Shown: positions 23,602 to 32,309, numbered from the stretch's first letter. The stretch is 34,892 nucleotides of DNA from Ignavibacteria bacterium UBA6688 (GCA_002454845.1 DKJQ01000079.1:5434-40325); one strand, 5' to 3'. Notes: a model not told the origin generated them from the letters alone. Program-made: numbers and translations.

Positions 23602-23630
23602 TTGCAATTCGGGTCACATTTCGGTATTTT
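23602..23630 (+). promoter_or_regulatory. Candidate promoter for the patatin/Omp85 gene
   Basis: TTGCAA (23602-23607) and TATTTT (23625-23630) are 17 bases apart (4/6 and 4/6). The text around the -10, CATTTCGGTATTTTTTG, is nearly repeated before aguB on the other strand (CATATTCCGGTATTTTTG), which raises its credibility. It would give an almost leaderless mRNA for the ATG at 23641. Confidence 0.33.
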
Positions 23631-23640
23631 TTGGGCCGAA

Positions 23641-26412
23641 ATGCGACGCCGAACCTCCCATACCACATCGCTCTTTTCCCGGGTCATCTTCCTGATCCTG
23701 CTTTCCGGTTCAACGTCCCTCCACGCGCTCCAGTCAACCCAGGAAATCCCGGTTCCGAGAGTGCTTGCCCCTTTGCTGGACACGGCCACCGCGCAGGAAC
23801 CCATGCTGTTTCCACATCAACCCGCAAAACGGCCCAGGCTCGCGCTCGTGTTGAGCGGAGGTGGGGCGCGAGGAATAGCGGCTATTGGGGTCTTCAAGGT
23901 TTTCGAAGAAGCAGGCATCAAGATCGATCTGATCGTCGGGACCAGCGTGGGAAGTATTATCGGGGGGCTCTATGCTGCGGGGTACTCGACCGAACGGTTG
24001 AGGACTCTGGTCGATACCACGCGGTGGACTGAGGTGCTGGACTTCAGCGATGAAGCACAACGAGCAGATCAATTTCTCGATCAAAAGATCGCGAGCGACC
24101 GGAGTATCCTTACCGTCCGGTTTGACGGTTTCGAGCCGATCATTCCCCGAGCGTTCTCCTCCGGACAACGCCTGACCAGGTACCTGAACCTCCTTGTCCT
24201 GCAAGGGATCTACCGGGCGGATCCGAGTTTTGACGCCCTTCGCATTCCGTTCCGGGCCGTGACGACGGACTTGCTATCCGGGAGACAAATTGTCCTCTGG
24301 GAGGGAGACCTGACCGAGGCGATGCGGGCAAGCTCCTCAGTGCCGCTCCTGTTCAGCCCGGTCCAGCGGGATTCGACCCAGCTCCTCGACGGTGGGTTGA
24401 TATCGAACATTCCTGTTGACGTTGCCCGGAAAGAGGGGGCCGACCTTGTTGTGGCTGTCGATGTCACAAGCCCCACTCGTCCTCCGGGAAAATTAAACTC
24501 GATTTGGGAGATTGCGGAACAGGTGATCGGCATTGCCATGCAACGGGCGATCGAAGAACAGCGCGCCAAGTCGGATGTGGTCATCCAACCGGCCCTTGGA
24601 GATCTGGAGACGAATGATTTTTCGCAGGTCGATTTTCTCATTCAGCAGGGGGAGGCAGCTGCAGAAGCTGCTCTCCCGATGATTCGTTCGATGCTGGAGG
24701 CGAAATTCAAGGCTCAAAACGAGCAAGCGTCAGGGGGGCGGATGTTCGTCAACGCCCGGTTCCAGTTCGATGCCTTGAAGCTCAACCAGCGGTGGTTAAC
24801 ACGGGCCATGCCCGTCGCGCGCAAGCTCAATCTTCCGGAGTCGGATGTCCTGGCGCTTGTTACAGAGATGCATGCGAGCGGCGAGTTCCAGGACGTTGCT
24901 GTTGCCGTGACGGAACAGCCCCAATCTGTCACTTTGCAGCTCCGGGCGGAGCCGCATCCGGTGCTGAGCAGTGTCCTCTTCGAAGGGAACGCGTTGATCC
25001 CCGATGATACGCTTGGTGTATTTTTCGAGCACTTGCTGGGGCGACCGGTGACCGATCCGGACTTCCGGGCCGCTGTGGATCGGCTGCTTTGGGAGTACCG
25101 TGAACAGGGATATTCTCTGGCACGTGTAGACTCAATCTCCTTCGATGGCAGGGCAAACAGCGCAACCCTGGTGCTCGATGAAGGAATCGTCTACCGACGC
25201 GACATTTTCGGCACGTCGAAAACCAGGGATTATGTGGTTTGGCGCGAGCTCCCGTGGGAAGAGGGAGAAGTGTTCAATATCACAAAGGTGGGACAAGGTT
25301 TGGCGAATGTCTACAGCACCAATTTGTTTGAACAGGTGGTGCTCGGAGTGCATCGGGAAGGGGGGAAGAACGTCGTATCTTTTGCCATCAAAGAGCGGAG
25401 TACCGAGCTTATCCGGTTCGGTCTTCGTTCCGACAACGAACGCTCGATGCAACCCTCGATCGACATACGGGATGAAAACCTGCTCGGCATTGGGGCCCAA
25501 CTGGGGGCGCACTATGCGGGTGGTAACAGAAACAGGACCTTGACAGCGGAATTCCAGGCAACCAGGGTTTTTGATTCCTACCTGACCTTCAATCTGAAAG
25601 CTTACTACGCCTTCCGCGATGTCAATGTCTTCGCGGACGATTTTCTTCCCGATCCTCAAGAGTGGAACCGGATCCGGGTCGGGGAGTATCGGCAACTTCG
25701 ACAAGGCGGCTCGGTGACGTTCGGGGCGCAACTCGAGCGCCTCGGCTCCGTCACGGTCCAGGGACGGTTGGAATCGCACCGTGTCTGGAGCTTTTCCGGC
25801 GACCCGTTTCCTACCGAAAGCTACAAGATCGCTTCCCTCAAATTCGGCACCGTGATCGACAACCTTGACCGCTTCCCCTATCCCCGGAACGGCGTGGCCA
25901 TGGACTTTTCGTATGAGTCTGCCCTGATTCGCGTTCGCAGCGGCATCGGGTTCACCAAGATGTCGCTGGGGTACGAATCCTATCAGACGTACTTCAACCG
26001 CCACACCTTGCGGCCGCGAATTCTGTTCGGGTTCGCCGACGAGACCCTGCCACTTTCGGAGCAATACAGCCTGGGAGGTCAGGAGACATTTTTTGGACTG
26101 AGGGAAGATAACAGCCGTGGACGCCAGTTGGTGGTTGCGAGCCTCGAGTACCGGTACCATAGTCCGATCGCGATTTTCTTCGACACCTACATCAAAGCGC
26201 GCTACGACCTCGGCTCAATCTGGGCGACCGCCGAACAGATCCGGCTCAAGGACCTTCGTCACGGAATCGGATTGACGCTCGCGTTTGACACCCCGATTGG
26301 ACCGGCTGAGTTCTCGGCCGGGCGAAGCTTTTTCTTTCGAAAAGAGATCCTCGATAACCCTGTCAGTCTCGGGCCGCTGCTCCTGTACTTCAGGATCGGA
26401 CACAACCTGTGA
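23641..26412 (+). CDS. Patatin-like phospholipase fused to POTRA and Omp85 beta-barrel
   Basis: A 923-residue secreted outer-membrane protein. It has a signal peptide (about 1-29), then a patatin domain (about 65-290) with oxyanion loop SGGGARG (72-78), nucleophile Ser102 in GTSVGS, and catalytic Asp250 in LLDGGLISNIP. POTRA-like repeats follow (about 395-560; VLFEGNALIPDDTL), then a C-terminal barrel of the BamA/FhaC superfamily (about 575-923) that ends in an aromatic-rich last strand (LLLYFRIGHNL). The architecture matches the PlpD-like type Vd family common in FCB bacteria, in which the lipase is displayed or released through the barrel. The start at 23641 gives the signal peptide MRRRTSHTTSLFSRVIFLIL; it has no clear Shine-Dalgarno. 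It stands alone between the ABC genes and the next small gene. Confidence 0.94.
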   Translation: MRRRTSHTTSLFSRVIFLILLSGSTSLHALQSTQEIPVPRVLAPLLDTATAQEPMLFPHQPAKRPRLALVLSGGGARGIAAIGVFKVFEEAGIKIDLIVGTSVGSIIGGLYAAGYSTERLRTLVDTTRWTEVLDFSDEAQRADQFLDQKIASDRSILTVRFDGFEPIIPRAFSSGQRLTRYLNLLVLQGIYRADPSFDALRIPFRAVTTDLLSGRQIVLWEGDLTEAMRASSSVPLLFSPVQRDSTQLLDGGLISNIPVDVARKEGADLVVAVDVTSPTRPPGKLNSIWEIAEQVIGIAMQRAIEEQRAKSDVVIQPALGDLETNDFSQVDFLIQQGEAAAEAALPMIRSMLEAKFKAQNEQASGGRMFVNARFQFDALKLNQRWLTRAMPVARKLNLPESDVLALVTEMHASGEFQDVAVAVTEQPQSVTLQLRAEPHPVLSSVLFEGNALIPDDTLGVFFEHLLGRPVTDPDFRAAVDRLLWEYREQGYSLARVDSISFDGRANSATLVLDEGIVYRRDIFGTSKTRDYVVWRELPWEEGEVFNITKVGQGLANVYSTNLFEQVVLGVHREGGKNVVSFAIKERSTELIRFGLRSDNERSMQPSIDIRDENLLGIGAQLGAHYAGGNRNRTLTAEFQATRVFDSYLTFNLKAYYAFRDVNVFADDFLPDPQEWNRIRVGEYRQLRQGGSVTFGAQLERLGSVTVQGRLESHRVWSFSGDPFPTESYKIASLKFGTVIDNLDRFPYPRNGVAMDFSYESALIRVRSGIGFTKMSLGYESYQTYFNRHTLRPRILFGFADETLPLSEQYSLGGQETFFGLREDNSRGRQLVVASLEYRYHSPIAIFFDTYIKARYDLGSIWATAEQIRLKDLRHGIGLTLAFDTPIGPAEFSAGRSFFFRKEILDNPVSLGPLLLYFRIGHNL

Positions 26413-26416
26413 TGGC

Positions 26417-26445
26417 TTGAACGCTCTTCAAAAACTTTCTATATT
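26417..26445 (+). promoter_or_regulatory. Promoter for the small protein-SDR gene pair
   Basis: TTGAAC (26417-26422) and TATATT (26440-26445) are separated by 17 bases, with 4/6 and 5/6 matches to sigma-70 consensus. It starts just after the patatin stop codon. Transcription would begin near 26452, about 35 bases before the ATG at 26487. Confidence 0.5.
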
Positions 26446-26486
26446 CGTCGCGAATAATCCTTCTCACCAACAAACCTTGAACCGCC

Positions 26487-26753
26487 ATGGCAACCAAACC
26501 GCCGCCGCCGATTGCTGAATTTCCGGCAGAGTCACTCGAGAAACTCGCTTACACCCTCGTGGCTGATATCCCGACCCGGGAACCCAATGACCGGAACCGG
26601 TTGGGATACAACCTCTGGGCCTGGCTCGCGGACCGCAAGGGGACCCTGGAAGAAGCTGTCAAAAATTCCGGCTCGCGCACCACAATCCCTCACGAGGAAG
26701 TAATGAAACTGCTGACCCAGCGCCTGGAAGAAAAAGGCATTAAAGCGTTCTGA
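26487..26753 (+). CDS. Small protein of unknown function
   Basis: An 88-residue, probably soluble protein without signal peptide or membrane segment. It opens with a proline-rich stretch (MATKPPPPIAEF) and contains aromatic and charged helical segments (NRLGYNLWAWLADRKGTLEEAVK, HEEVMKLLTQRLEEKGIKAF). No family was recognised. It has a candidate promoter 42 bp upstream and an SDR-fold gene 39 bp downstream, so the two are likely co-transcribed. No Shine-Dalgarno is evident. The codon use looks like that of the neighbours, which supports it being real. Confidence 0.65.
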   Translation: MATKPPPPIAEFPAESLEKLAYTLVADIPTREPNDRNRLGYNLWAWLADRKGTLEEAVKNSGSRTTIPHEEVMKLLTQRLEEKGIKAF

Positions 26754-26792
26754 CATGGTCGAAGGCACAATTGCCTTTGAAAAGGAGGTACC

Positions 26793-27584
26793 ATGGATCT
26801 CGGACTCAAGAATAAGATTGCCCTCGTGACTGCGTCGAGCCAGGGACTTGGCAAGGCTTCCGCCATGGCCCTGGCACGCGAAGGAGCAAAGGTTGTGCTC
26901 TGCTCCCGCGTCGAGAAAACCCTTCGTCAAACGGCGGAGGAAATCCGGACCAAGACCGGAGCAACTGTTCTGCCGGTTGTCGCGGACGTGAGCAGGGCAA
27001 CGGACATCACCAGGCTTGTTGAAACTGCACTCAAGGAGTTCGAAACGATCCACGTTCTCGTGAACAACGCAGGGGGACCGCCAGCCGGACATCTCATGTC
27101 GCTTCCTGATGAAGAGTGGGGGAAGGGGGTTGAACTGACGTTGATGAGCGTCGTCCGTCTCATGCGGGCCGTCCTCCCTTCGATGGACAAACAGAAGTGG
27201 GGAAGGGTGATCACGATCGTATCAGTGGCCGCCAAACAGCCGATCAACGAGTTACTGATTTCCTCAACGCTGAGGCCCGGGATTCTGGGTCTCTCAAAGG
27301 TCCTCTCAAACCAGTACGCAGGGAACAACATCACGGTGAATACGGTATGCCCCGGACTTATCCTGACCAAGCGGCAGGAGGAGTTGAGTGCATCACGGGC
27401 AGCGGAAAAGAAGATGTCCTTCGAAGAGTATCTTGTGGAGTCAGCCAAAACGATTCCCACCGGGCGACTGGGAAGGCCTGAGGAAATCGGAAATGTTGTC
27501 GCCTTTCTTGCTTCGGAGCAGGGGAGCTACATCAATGGCGTCAACCTGTTGGTCGATGGCGGACTTGCGAAAGGGATTTACTGA
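26793..27584 (+). CDS. Short-chain dehydrogenase/reductase-fold protein lacking catalytic Tyr/Lys
   Basis: A 263-residue Rossmann-fold protein related to 3-oxoacyl-ACP reductases. The cofactor loop TASSQGLGKA (13-22), NNAGGPP (91-97), the catalytic-site serine Ser144 (ITIVSVAAKQP) and the C-terminal LVDGG motif are present. In the normal active site Ser is followed 13 residues later by Tyr and then Lys (YxxxK); here those positions are Ser157 and Arg161 (LLISSTLRPGILGLSK). So it probably cannot reduce carbonyls in the usual way, although divergent SDR subgroups with similar changes exist. A very strong AAAGGAGGT ribosome site lies just before the ATG. It is the downstream partner of the 88-residue gene. 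The substrate is unknown. Confidence 0.9.
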   Translation: MDLGLKNKIALVTASSQGLGKASAMALAREGAKVVLCSRVEKTLRQTAEEIRTKTGATVLPVVADVSRATDITRLVETALKEFETIHVLVNNAGGPPAGHLMSLPDEEWGKGVELTLMSVVRLMRAVLPSMDKQKWGRVITIVSVAAKQPINELLISSTLRPGILGLSKVLSNQYAGNNITVNTVCPGLILTKRQEELSASRAAEKKMSFEEYLVESAKTIPTGRLGRPEEIGNVVAFLASEQGSYINGVNLLVDGGLAKGIY

Positions 27585-27610
27585 GGTTGAAGTCGGGGCG
27601 AATGGGCTTT

Positions 27611-27888
27611 GATCCGATTTGGGGATCGCTAGCGCGATCCGCCGGAGGCTTACTGATGAAGCCTGCGAAGCAGGCTACTACTTGGACACAGGCCAACGCT
27701 GAATTCGCGCAGATCCAAACAGTCGCACGCTTGCGCGTGCTTTGATCCAAATAGAACGATGCTGACGCATCGAGTAGTTATAGGCCTTCGGCGGCCTCCG
27801 GCGGTGGAAGGTGGAAGGTTGAGCCGACAATGTTGTTATCCAAATAGGAGAATGCTCTCGCATTCTTCAGTTAATGGGCCTCCGGCGG
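27611..27888. repeat. Cluster of hairpin repeat elements, one inverted
   Basis: The 382-bp gap between the SDR gene and folA is mostly built from copies of one element: lead ATCCAAATAG, a 6-7 bp stem, a short loop, then a TTCAGTTA-like linker and tail GGCCTCCGGCGG. Hairpins: GGATCGC/GCGATCC loop TAGC (27623-27640); AGCCTGC/GCAGGCT loop GAA (27660-27676); GCACGC/GCGTGC loop TTGC (27725-27740); CGATGC/GCATCG loop TGAC (27757-27772); AGAATGC/GCATTCT loop TCTC (27849-27866). The unit at 27639-27687 is inverted relative to 27837-27888 but otherwise nearly the same outside the stem. There is no credible gene; the short open frames here fall inside the repeats. Confidence 0.75.
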
Positions 27889-27966
27889 TTGAAAATGGAA
27901 GGTTTTGAACTGTTCCACTGTTCACGTTTATTTGATGGTAGTATTGGATCAGTTCCCGCAGGTGTA

Positions 27967-28434
27967 TCACCCCACTCTCTCATAATCCTCAAAGCGGTAT
28001 CCCTCGTGTGGCTCCGAGTTCACCAGCCTGAACGTGTCTCCAATGAGATGCTCATACGGCGGGAAGAAGGTGTCCCCTTCGACCACCTGGTCAACGATGG
28101 TCAGGTACAACGCTTGCGCTGAATCGAGCAACTGGGTATACAACTCCCCACCCCCAATAACGAATACCTGTTCCTGATCCTGAAGGGCCTGGAGAGCGTG
28201 TCCGATGGTGGGATAGGTTTCGACGCCCTGGATCTTCTGTGAAGTGAGAACGACATTCCTGCGGTTGGGGAGGGGTTTGCCCATGGACTCGTACGTTTTT
28301 CGACCCATCAGAACGGTATGTCCTGTCGTCAGTCGCTTGAACCGCTTGAGATCCTCGGAAACATGCCAGGGTAATTTTCCCCCGACACCGATAACACGAT
28401 CACGGTTTAACGCGGCGATGATACTCAGCTTCAC
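27967..28434 (-). CDS. folA: Dihydrofolate reductase
   Basis: A 155-residue enzyme that reduces dihydrofolate to tetrahydrofolate with NADPH. The N-terminus is standard (MKLSIIAALNRDRVIGVGGKLPWHVSEDLKRFK), with the substrate-binding acidic residue in the region after LPW, GHTVLMGRKTYESMGKPLP, VFVIGGGELY and GDTFFP. The initiation codon is GTG at 28434, and it overlaps the thyA stop as GTGA, implying translational coupling. This is the usual thyA-folA pair, in which folA regenerates the folate oxidised by thymidylate synthase. The length is typical. Confidence 0.96.
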   Translation of the reverse strand: MKLSIIAALNRDRVIGVGGKLPWHVSEDLKRFKRLTTGHTVLMGRKTYESMGKPLPNRRNVVLTSQKIQGVETYPTIGHALQALQDQEQVFVIGGGELYTQLLDSAQALYLTIVDQVVEGDTFFPPYEHLIGDTFRLVNSEPHEGYRFEDYERVG

Positions 28435-29243
28435 ACCGCCACCTCAAATTTGATCGGCTCGTCGCATTCATAGCCGATCAATTCGAAGTCTTCGAACCGG
28501 AGCTGATCGAACGGTTCTTTTGCGATGACCAGTTTCGGCAGAGGCTTCGGGGTCCGTTTGAGTTGCTCCTTGAGTCCGTCTATATGGTTGACGTAGATGT
28601 GCGCGTCGATGATGGTGTGGCTAAAGTATCCCACATCAAATCCGGTCTCCGATGCGATGGCCTGGGTCAGCAGGGCGTACGCAGCAAGGTTGAACGGAAT
28701 GCCAAGGGCGATGTCACCGGAACGTTGCGTAAGATGGCAGTTCAGCTTGTTCCCCTGGACATTGAACGCGAAGGTATAGTGGCAGGGGGGAAGTTTGCTT
28801 CCCCAGGCGTTTCCCGGTTCCCATGCCGACACGACCATCCGACGTGAGTGCGGATTTGTCTTGAGAGCCTGGAGGACGGCCCCGATCTGATCGAATTCCT
28901 TCACCTCATACTGCCCCGTGGCCGGATTGATCTGCGCGCTAGGGAACCGGCGCCAGTAGCGGCCATAGGCGGTATCGAGGTTGCCGTTCTCGTCCGCCCA
29001 CGCGTCCCAGATCTTCGTGTGGTTGCGGAGATTGCGGATGTGGTCCTCGCCCGAGAGATACCAGAGCACCTCGCGCAGCATCGACTTGAAATTCATTTTC
29101 TTGGTGGTGATCAGGGGATAGCCCTCGCTCAGGTCCACTTTGTAGTACTCGGAAAAAAACGACAGCGTGTCGACGCCGGTCCGGTTCGGCTTGAGCTGTC
29201 CCTTGGTGAGTACGCGTTCAACGAGGTCGAGGTATTCTCTCAT
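28431..29243 (-). CDS. thyA: Thymidylate synthase
   Basis: A 270-residue enzyme that methylates dUMP to dTMP using methylenetetrahydrofolate. The catalytic cysteine is Cys154 (LPPCHYTFAF). RNRTG-type phosphate-binding region NRTGVDTLSFF, WAWADENGNL, and the C-terminal RSGDIALGIPFNLAAYALL and DAHIYVNH motifs are all present. The ATG at 29243 has an AGGGAGA Shine-Dalgarno. The 214 bp upstream of it contain no gene; they include a repetitive GAAACAC-type stretch (29288-29300 and, inverted, near 29385-29406) but no promoter that I trust. folA follows with a four-base overlap. Confidence 0.97.
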   Translation of the reverse strand: MREYLDLVERVLTKGQLKPNRTGVDTLSFFSEYYKVDLSEGYPLITTKKMNFKSMLREVLWYLSGEDHIRNLRNHTKIWDAWADENGNLDTAYGRYWRRFPSAQINPATGQYEVKEFDQIGAVLQALKTNPHSRRMVVSAWEPGNAWGSKLPPCHYTFAFNVQGNKLNCHLTQRSGDIALGIPFNLAAYALLTQAIASETGFDVGYFSHTIIDAHIYVNHIDGLKEQLKRTPKPLPKLVIAKEPFDQLRFEDFELIGYECDEPIKFEVAV

Positions 29244-29457
29244 CGGTCTCCCTGTGATTCGTTATCTAAAAAACAATTGCTCAGCCCACGAAACACACAA
29301 AATATATTTGGCAGGGCCTGCTGAAATGAACTTTCCGCCTTTTACAAGGAATAGGGGAAGAGAGCCCGGGTGAAACAATTCTTTCGTGTATTCCGGGTGT
29401 TTCGCGGGTCAAGAAAATGATCGTACCCAGTGAAAGTAATTCTTCCGACATCAAAAG

Positions 29458-31134
29458 TCAAAACTTGAGCTCAGAGGCAAGCGGAAAGTTTGGTTCGATG
29501 TCGGTCGGGACTTCCTTCAGCCTGTCCAGCGCGCTTTGCATCGATGGCCGGATCACGCCGTACTTGTCGAGGAGCGCCTTGGCTTTCTCGTAGCTTCCTT
29601 CCGCTTGTACCGTCATGATCTCACCGGTAAGCTTCTTCGCTGCCGCCTTGATTGCAGCAAGATCCACCTTGAACGTCCCCACCTCCTGGTCGAACATGAT
29701 CGCCCCCTCGTCCATGAGGTAATTGAACTGGAATGCCATTCCTTTCCCGTGCGCGCCGTTCAGGCCGAAGCGGACGGAACGGAACGAGCTGGCCAGGTAG
29801 GTAACGTACATCGATTCTTCCATCGATTTTTCGACCACCCCTTTATCGATCAAATACTGCAGGGCGAAAAGGCCGGAGATGTCGGCTTTTGCCTCCTCGA
29901 AGGCGGAGCTTAACTCTTTCAGCTCCTGCCGGACGGTTGTCTTCTTCCCGTTGACCGTGATGTTATGTGGCCCGAGTCCGTGCATCAGCTCATGGGCAAG
30001 GATGTGCGTAAAGAACGGTTGAAATGCGACCAGGGACCGCTGACCCGGCTCGAGGACGACGCCTGCAATTGGCGTCAGGACCTTGGCAAATTTTGCCTCC
30101 TGCACGTTCTTAAGCATCACGCGTTTGCTCCCTTTTTCCTTCACCACTCTCTCATCGTTCGGAAGGTTGAACGCCGCCGTGGTTACTCCCTCACGCGCTT
30201 CACCTCCCACCATCACCTGATCGACGACACGGATGGGGGAGAGCTCTCCCAGTTTGGCGTTCCGGTATTTCTTGTCGATGGGGAGGTTGTTCTCGATTTC
30301 CTGGAGGTATTGGGAATACTTCTGGAGATTCTGCGTCTCCGCGTCGTTTCTCAGGGTGATGAATGATTCGAACGCCGCCTTGTAATTAAAGAGCTCGTCC
30401 ATATACACTTCGTACGGGCCTATGGTGGGTTCGATCGGGCTGTCAAGCTCCATCCAGGCCACATCGCTTGCATAATAGTTGTTGCTCAAGAATGCATCGG
30501 CGCGCGTGGTGAGGTAGTTCTTCAGGCTCTTGTCCGAGGTAAGGGCCGCGGCCTCGTGAAGCAGTTTGGCTGCCGGTTCAAGAAACTCTTTGTATTCTTC
30601 GTTATACGGAACGGTCATGAGTGCTCCACCGGCTCCGCGACGAATGGTGTGAAAGTAACCGGTTGCTTTCTCTTGCTCGCTTACAGGGAGTGTAGCGAGC
30701 CACCGCTCGAACTCCTCCTTCGTCATATCGTCCGGGTAATAGTTCGCATGTGCCGGCCGCTCCGGCACCCCATCGATAAAGGGTGCGTTGTCGTCAAGGC
30801 CCGACCATGGACTCATGTTGATAGTATAGTACCGAAACCGCTCCTTCCCTTCAGGAGACACATCGGCTTCCAGTTTTGCCCTCAGTGCATCGTTCCCGCT
30901 CCAGACCTGGCGGGTATAGATCTTGTCGATAAGCAGGGATGCTTCAAACAGCTTGGTGAGGGCTTTGCGATCCCCTTCCGACAGCCTGGAGATGTCGGCG
31001 GTGATTTCCGCGGGAGCGAAACGTTTGATCTTCATGGTGAGGTCGGAAGTACTTTTGGTATCCATTTCTGTTTTTGAACATCCTGTAAGAAGGAAAAGAA
31101 AACAGGCCAGCAAGCAAAAACGGGTCGTTGACAT
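29458..31134 (-). CDS. M49 (dipeptidyl-peptidase III)-like zinc metallopeptidase lipoprotein
   Basis: A 558-residue predicted lipoprotein: signal MSTTRFCLLACFLFLLTGC with lipobox Cys19. The zinc motif is HELMH (381-385), followed by the second-site motif EEAKAD (413-418), which is the M49 family arrangement of a histidine pair plus a downstream glutamate. Typical M49 enzymes carry the longer HEXXXH motif; the short HExxH form is known from some thermophile-related members. The family cleaves dipeptides from the N-termini of oligopeptides. The start at 31134 has a GGAG ribosome site; the longer frame is rejected. It is on the same strand as aguA and thyA but separated by 122 and 214 bp, so it may be a separate transcript. 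Confidence 0.82.
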   Translation of the reverse strand: MSTTRFCLLACFLFLLTGCSKTEMDTKSTSDLTMKIKRFAPAEITADISRLSEGDRKALTKLFEASLLIDKIYTRQVWSGNDALRAKLEADVSPEGKERFRYYTINMSPWSGLDDNAPFIDGVPERPAHANYYPDDMTKEEFERWLATLPVSEQEKATGYFHTIRRGAGGALMTVPYNEEYKEFLEPAAKLLHEAAALTSDKSLKNYLTTRADAFLSNNYYASDVAWMELDSPIEPTIGPYEVYMDELFNYKAAFESFITLRNDAETQNLQKYSQYLQEIENNLPIDKKYRNAKLGELSPIRVVDQVMVGGEAREGVTTAAFNLPNDERVVKEKGSKRVMLKNVQEAKFAKVLTPIAGVVLEPGQRSLVAFQPFFTHILAHELMHGLGPHNITVNGKKTTVRQELKELSSAFEEAKADISGLFALQYLIDKGVVEKSMEESMYVTYLASSFRSVRFGLNGAHGKGMAFQFNYLMDEGAIMFDQEVGTFKVDLAAIKAAAKKLTGEIMTVQAEGSYEKAKALLDKYGVIRPSMQSALDRLKEVPTDIEPNFPLASELKF

Positions 31135-31256
31135 GGGAAACTCCGTGATCTGAGGTCGAGATTTGAACACTGAGGGGAAGCGTTGATTGTGCGTCAAAAG
31201 CTGCTGCATCTCTGGGGCAAAAGGTACGCGTTAAAGCGTGGAGATGCAAGACACCC

Positions 31257-32309
31257 TTACGGCGCGGGTTGTTGCTGCGTGAGACAGTGAACGGTTCCAA
31301 GTCCCCACACCAGATCGACCGCGTGGATGCCGATCACAGGACGGTCGGTGATGAGCTCAGACAGGATACCGAGTGCCATCCGGTCGTTAGGATCGTTGAA
31401 GGTGGGGACGAGAACGGCGGCATTCGCAATGTAGAAATTGGCATAGCTGGCCGGGAGACGCTGGCCGTCAAGAAAGAGAGGGGCCGGCATGGGGAGATGG
31501 ACGGCTTCCACCCTGGAGCCATCCTCCAGTCGCATGGCTTGCATCAACTCGCGGTTCTCCTGGAGCGGTCGATAATTTATATCACCGGGGTTCGATTCCT
31601 GGACCAGCACGACGGTTGTGGGATTGACGAACCGGCAGAGGTCGTCGACGTGGCCGTGCGTGTCGTCGCCGGCAATCCCCTGTTTCAGCCAAAGGATGTT
31701 CATCACGCCCAGGTTCTCGCGGAGGGCTTGTTCAACCTCCCCCTTCCCGAAGCCTGGATTGCGCACCTGGACAGCCGGATCGAGCAGGCACTCTTCCGTG
31801 GTGATGAGCGTCCCCCGGCCATTCACGTCGATACTTCCCCCCTCCAACACGAAATCTTTTTTCCCAATCCTTGCGCGGAGGGACTTCAGACCAAGTTTCC
31901 TCCCGACAGTATCCGGGATGGCGTCGTCTCTCTTCCAGTCGGGATATTTTGCCCAGCCGTTAAAACGAAAACGGGCGATGACGGTTTCCTTCCCCTTCCT
32001 GAGAAAAATAGGACCGGTATCCCGGGTCCATCCGCGATTGGTAGGGATGTTGAAATACTCGATCTGAGCCGGGTTTATCCCGACCCGTTGGAGGATGCGC
32101 TGTGCCTGGTTCCTGGTGCGAGGGTTGACGAGAAGTCGGACTTTTTCGCCCGGAGCGATTCTCCGGATCATCTCGCCGTAGACCCAGGGGATGGGAGCGA
32201 TCTTGCCCGGCCAATCGGTCCGGTTGTGGGGCCAGCCAAGCCAGGTCGCCTCATGGCGTTCCCACTCGGCAGGCATATGGAAGCCTGATGCAGACGGTGT
32301 CGTATTCAC
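31257..32309 (-). CDS. aguA: Agmatine deiminase
   Basis: A 350-residue enzyme that hydrolyses agmatine to N-carbamoylputrescine and ammonia. The family motifs MPAEWERHEATWLGWP, NRGWTRDTGPIF, VLEGGSIDVNG, GDDTHGHVDDLCRF and the catalytic Cys342 near the end (GTVHCLTQQQP) are all seen. The start is read as GTG at 32309, which gives the expected N-terminal extension; an ATG at 32276 is a shorter alternative, and neither has a strong ribosome site. It lies 9 bp after aguB, and together they form the agmatine route to putrescine. Peptidyl-arginine deiminases are relatives, but the aguB pairing favours agmatine. Confidence 0.93.
   Translation of the reverse strand: MNTTPSASGFHMPAEWERHEATWLGWPHNRTDWPGKIAPIPWVYGEMIRRIAPGEKVRLLVNPRTRNQAQRILQRVGINPAQIEYFNIPTNRGWTRDTGPIFLRKGKETVIARFRFNGWAKYPDWKRDDAIPDTVGRKLGLKSLRARIGKKDFVLEGGSIDVNGRGTLITTEECLLDPAVQVRNPGFGKGEVEQALRENLGVMNILWLKQGIAGDDTHGHVDDLCRFVNPTTVVLVQESNPGDINYRPLQENRELMQAMRLEDGSRVEAVHLPMPAPLFLDGQRLPASYANFYIANAAVLVPTFNDPNDRMALGILSELITDRPVIGIHAVDLVWGLGTVHCLTQQQPAP

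Noticed and set aside
23557..23640. Earlier start for the patatin gene
   Set aside because: It would begin inside a hairpin repeat and bury the signal peptide; the ATG at 23641 gives a proper signal peptide.
25132..26160. A 342-codon open frame opposite the Omp85 barrel region
   Set aside because: No recognisable domain; shadow of the patatin/Omp85 gene.
27611..27888. CRISPR array
   Set aside because: The repeats are hairpin units of unequal spacing, differing stems and mixed orientation, without uniform spacers or nearby cas genes.
29300..29330. Sigma-54 -24/-12 promoter around TGGCAGGGCCTGC upstream of thyA
   Set aside because: The GG to GC spacing is wrong for a sigma-54 promoter and the site is in the wrong orientation for thyA.
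31578..31602. A tRNA T-loop-like GGTTCGATTCC
   Set aside because: It is inside aguA coding sequence and no cloverleaf arms or acceptor stem can be drawn around it.
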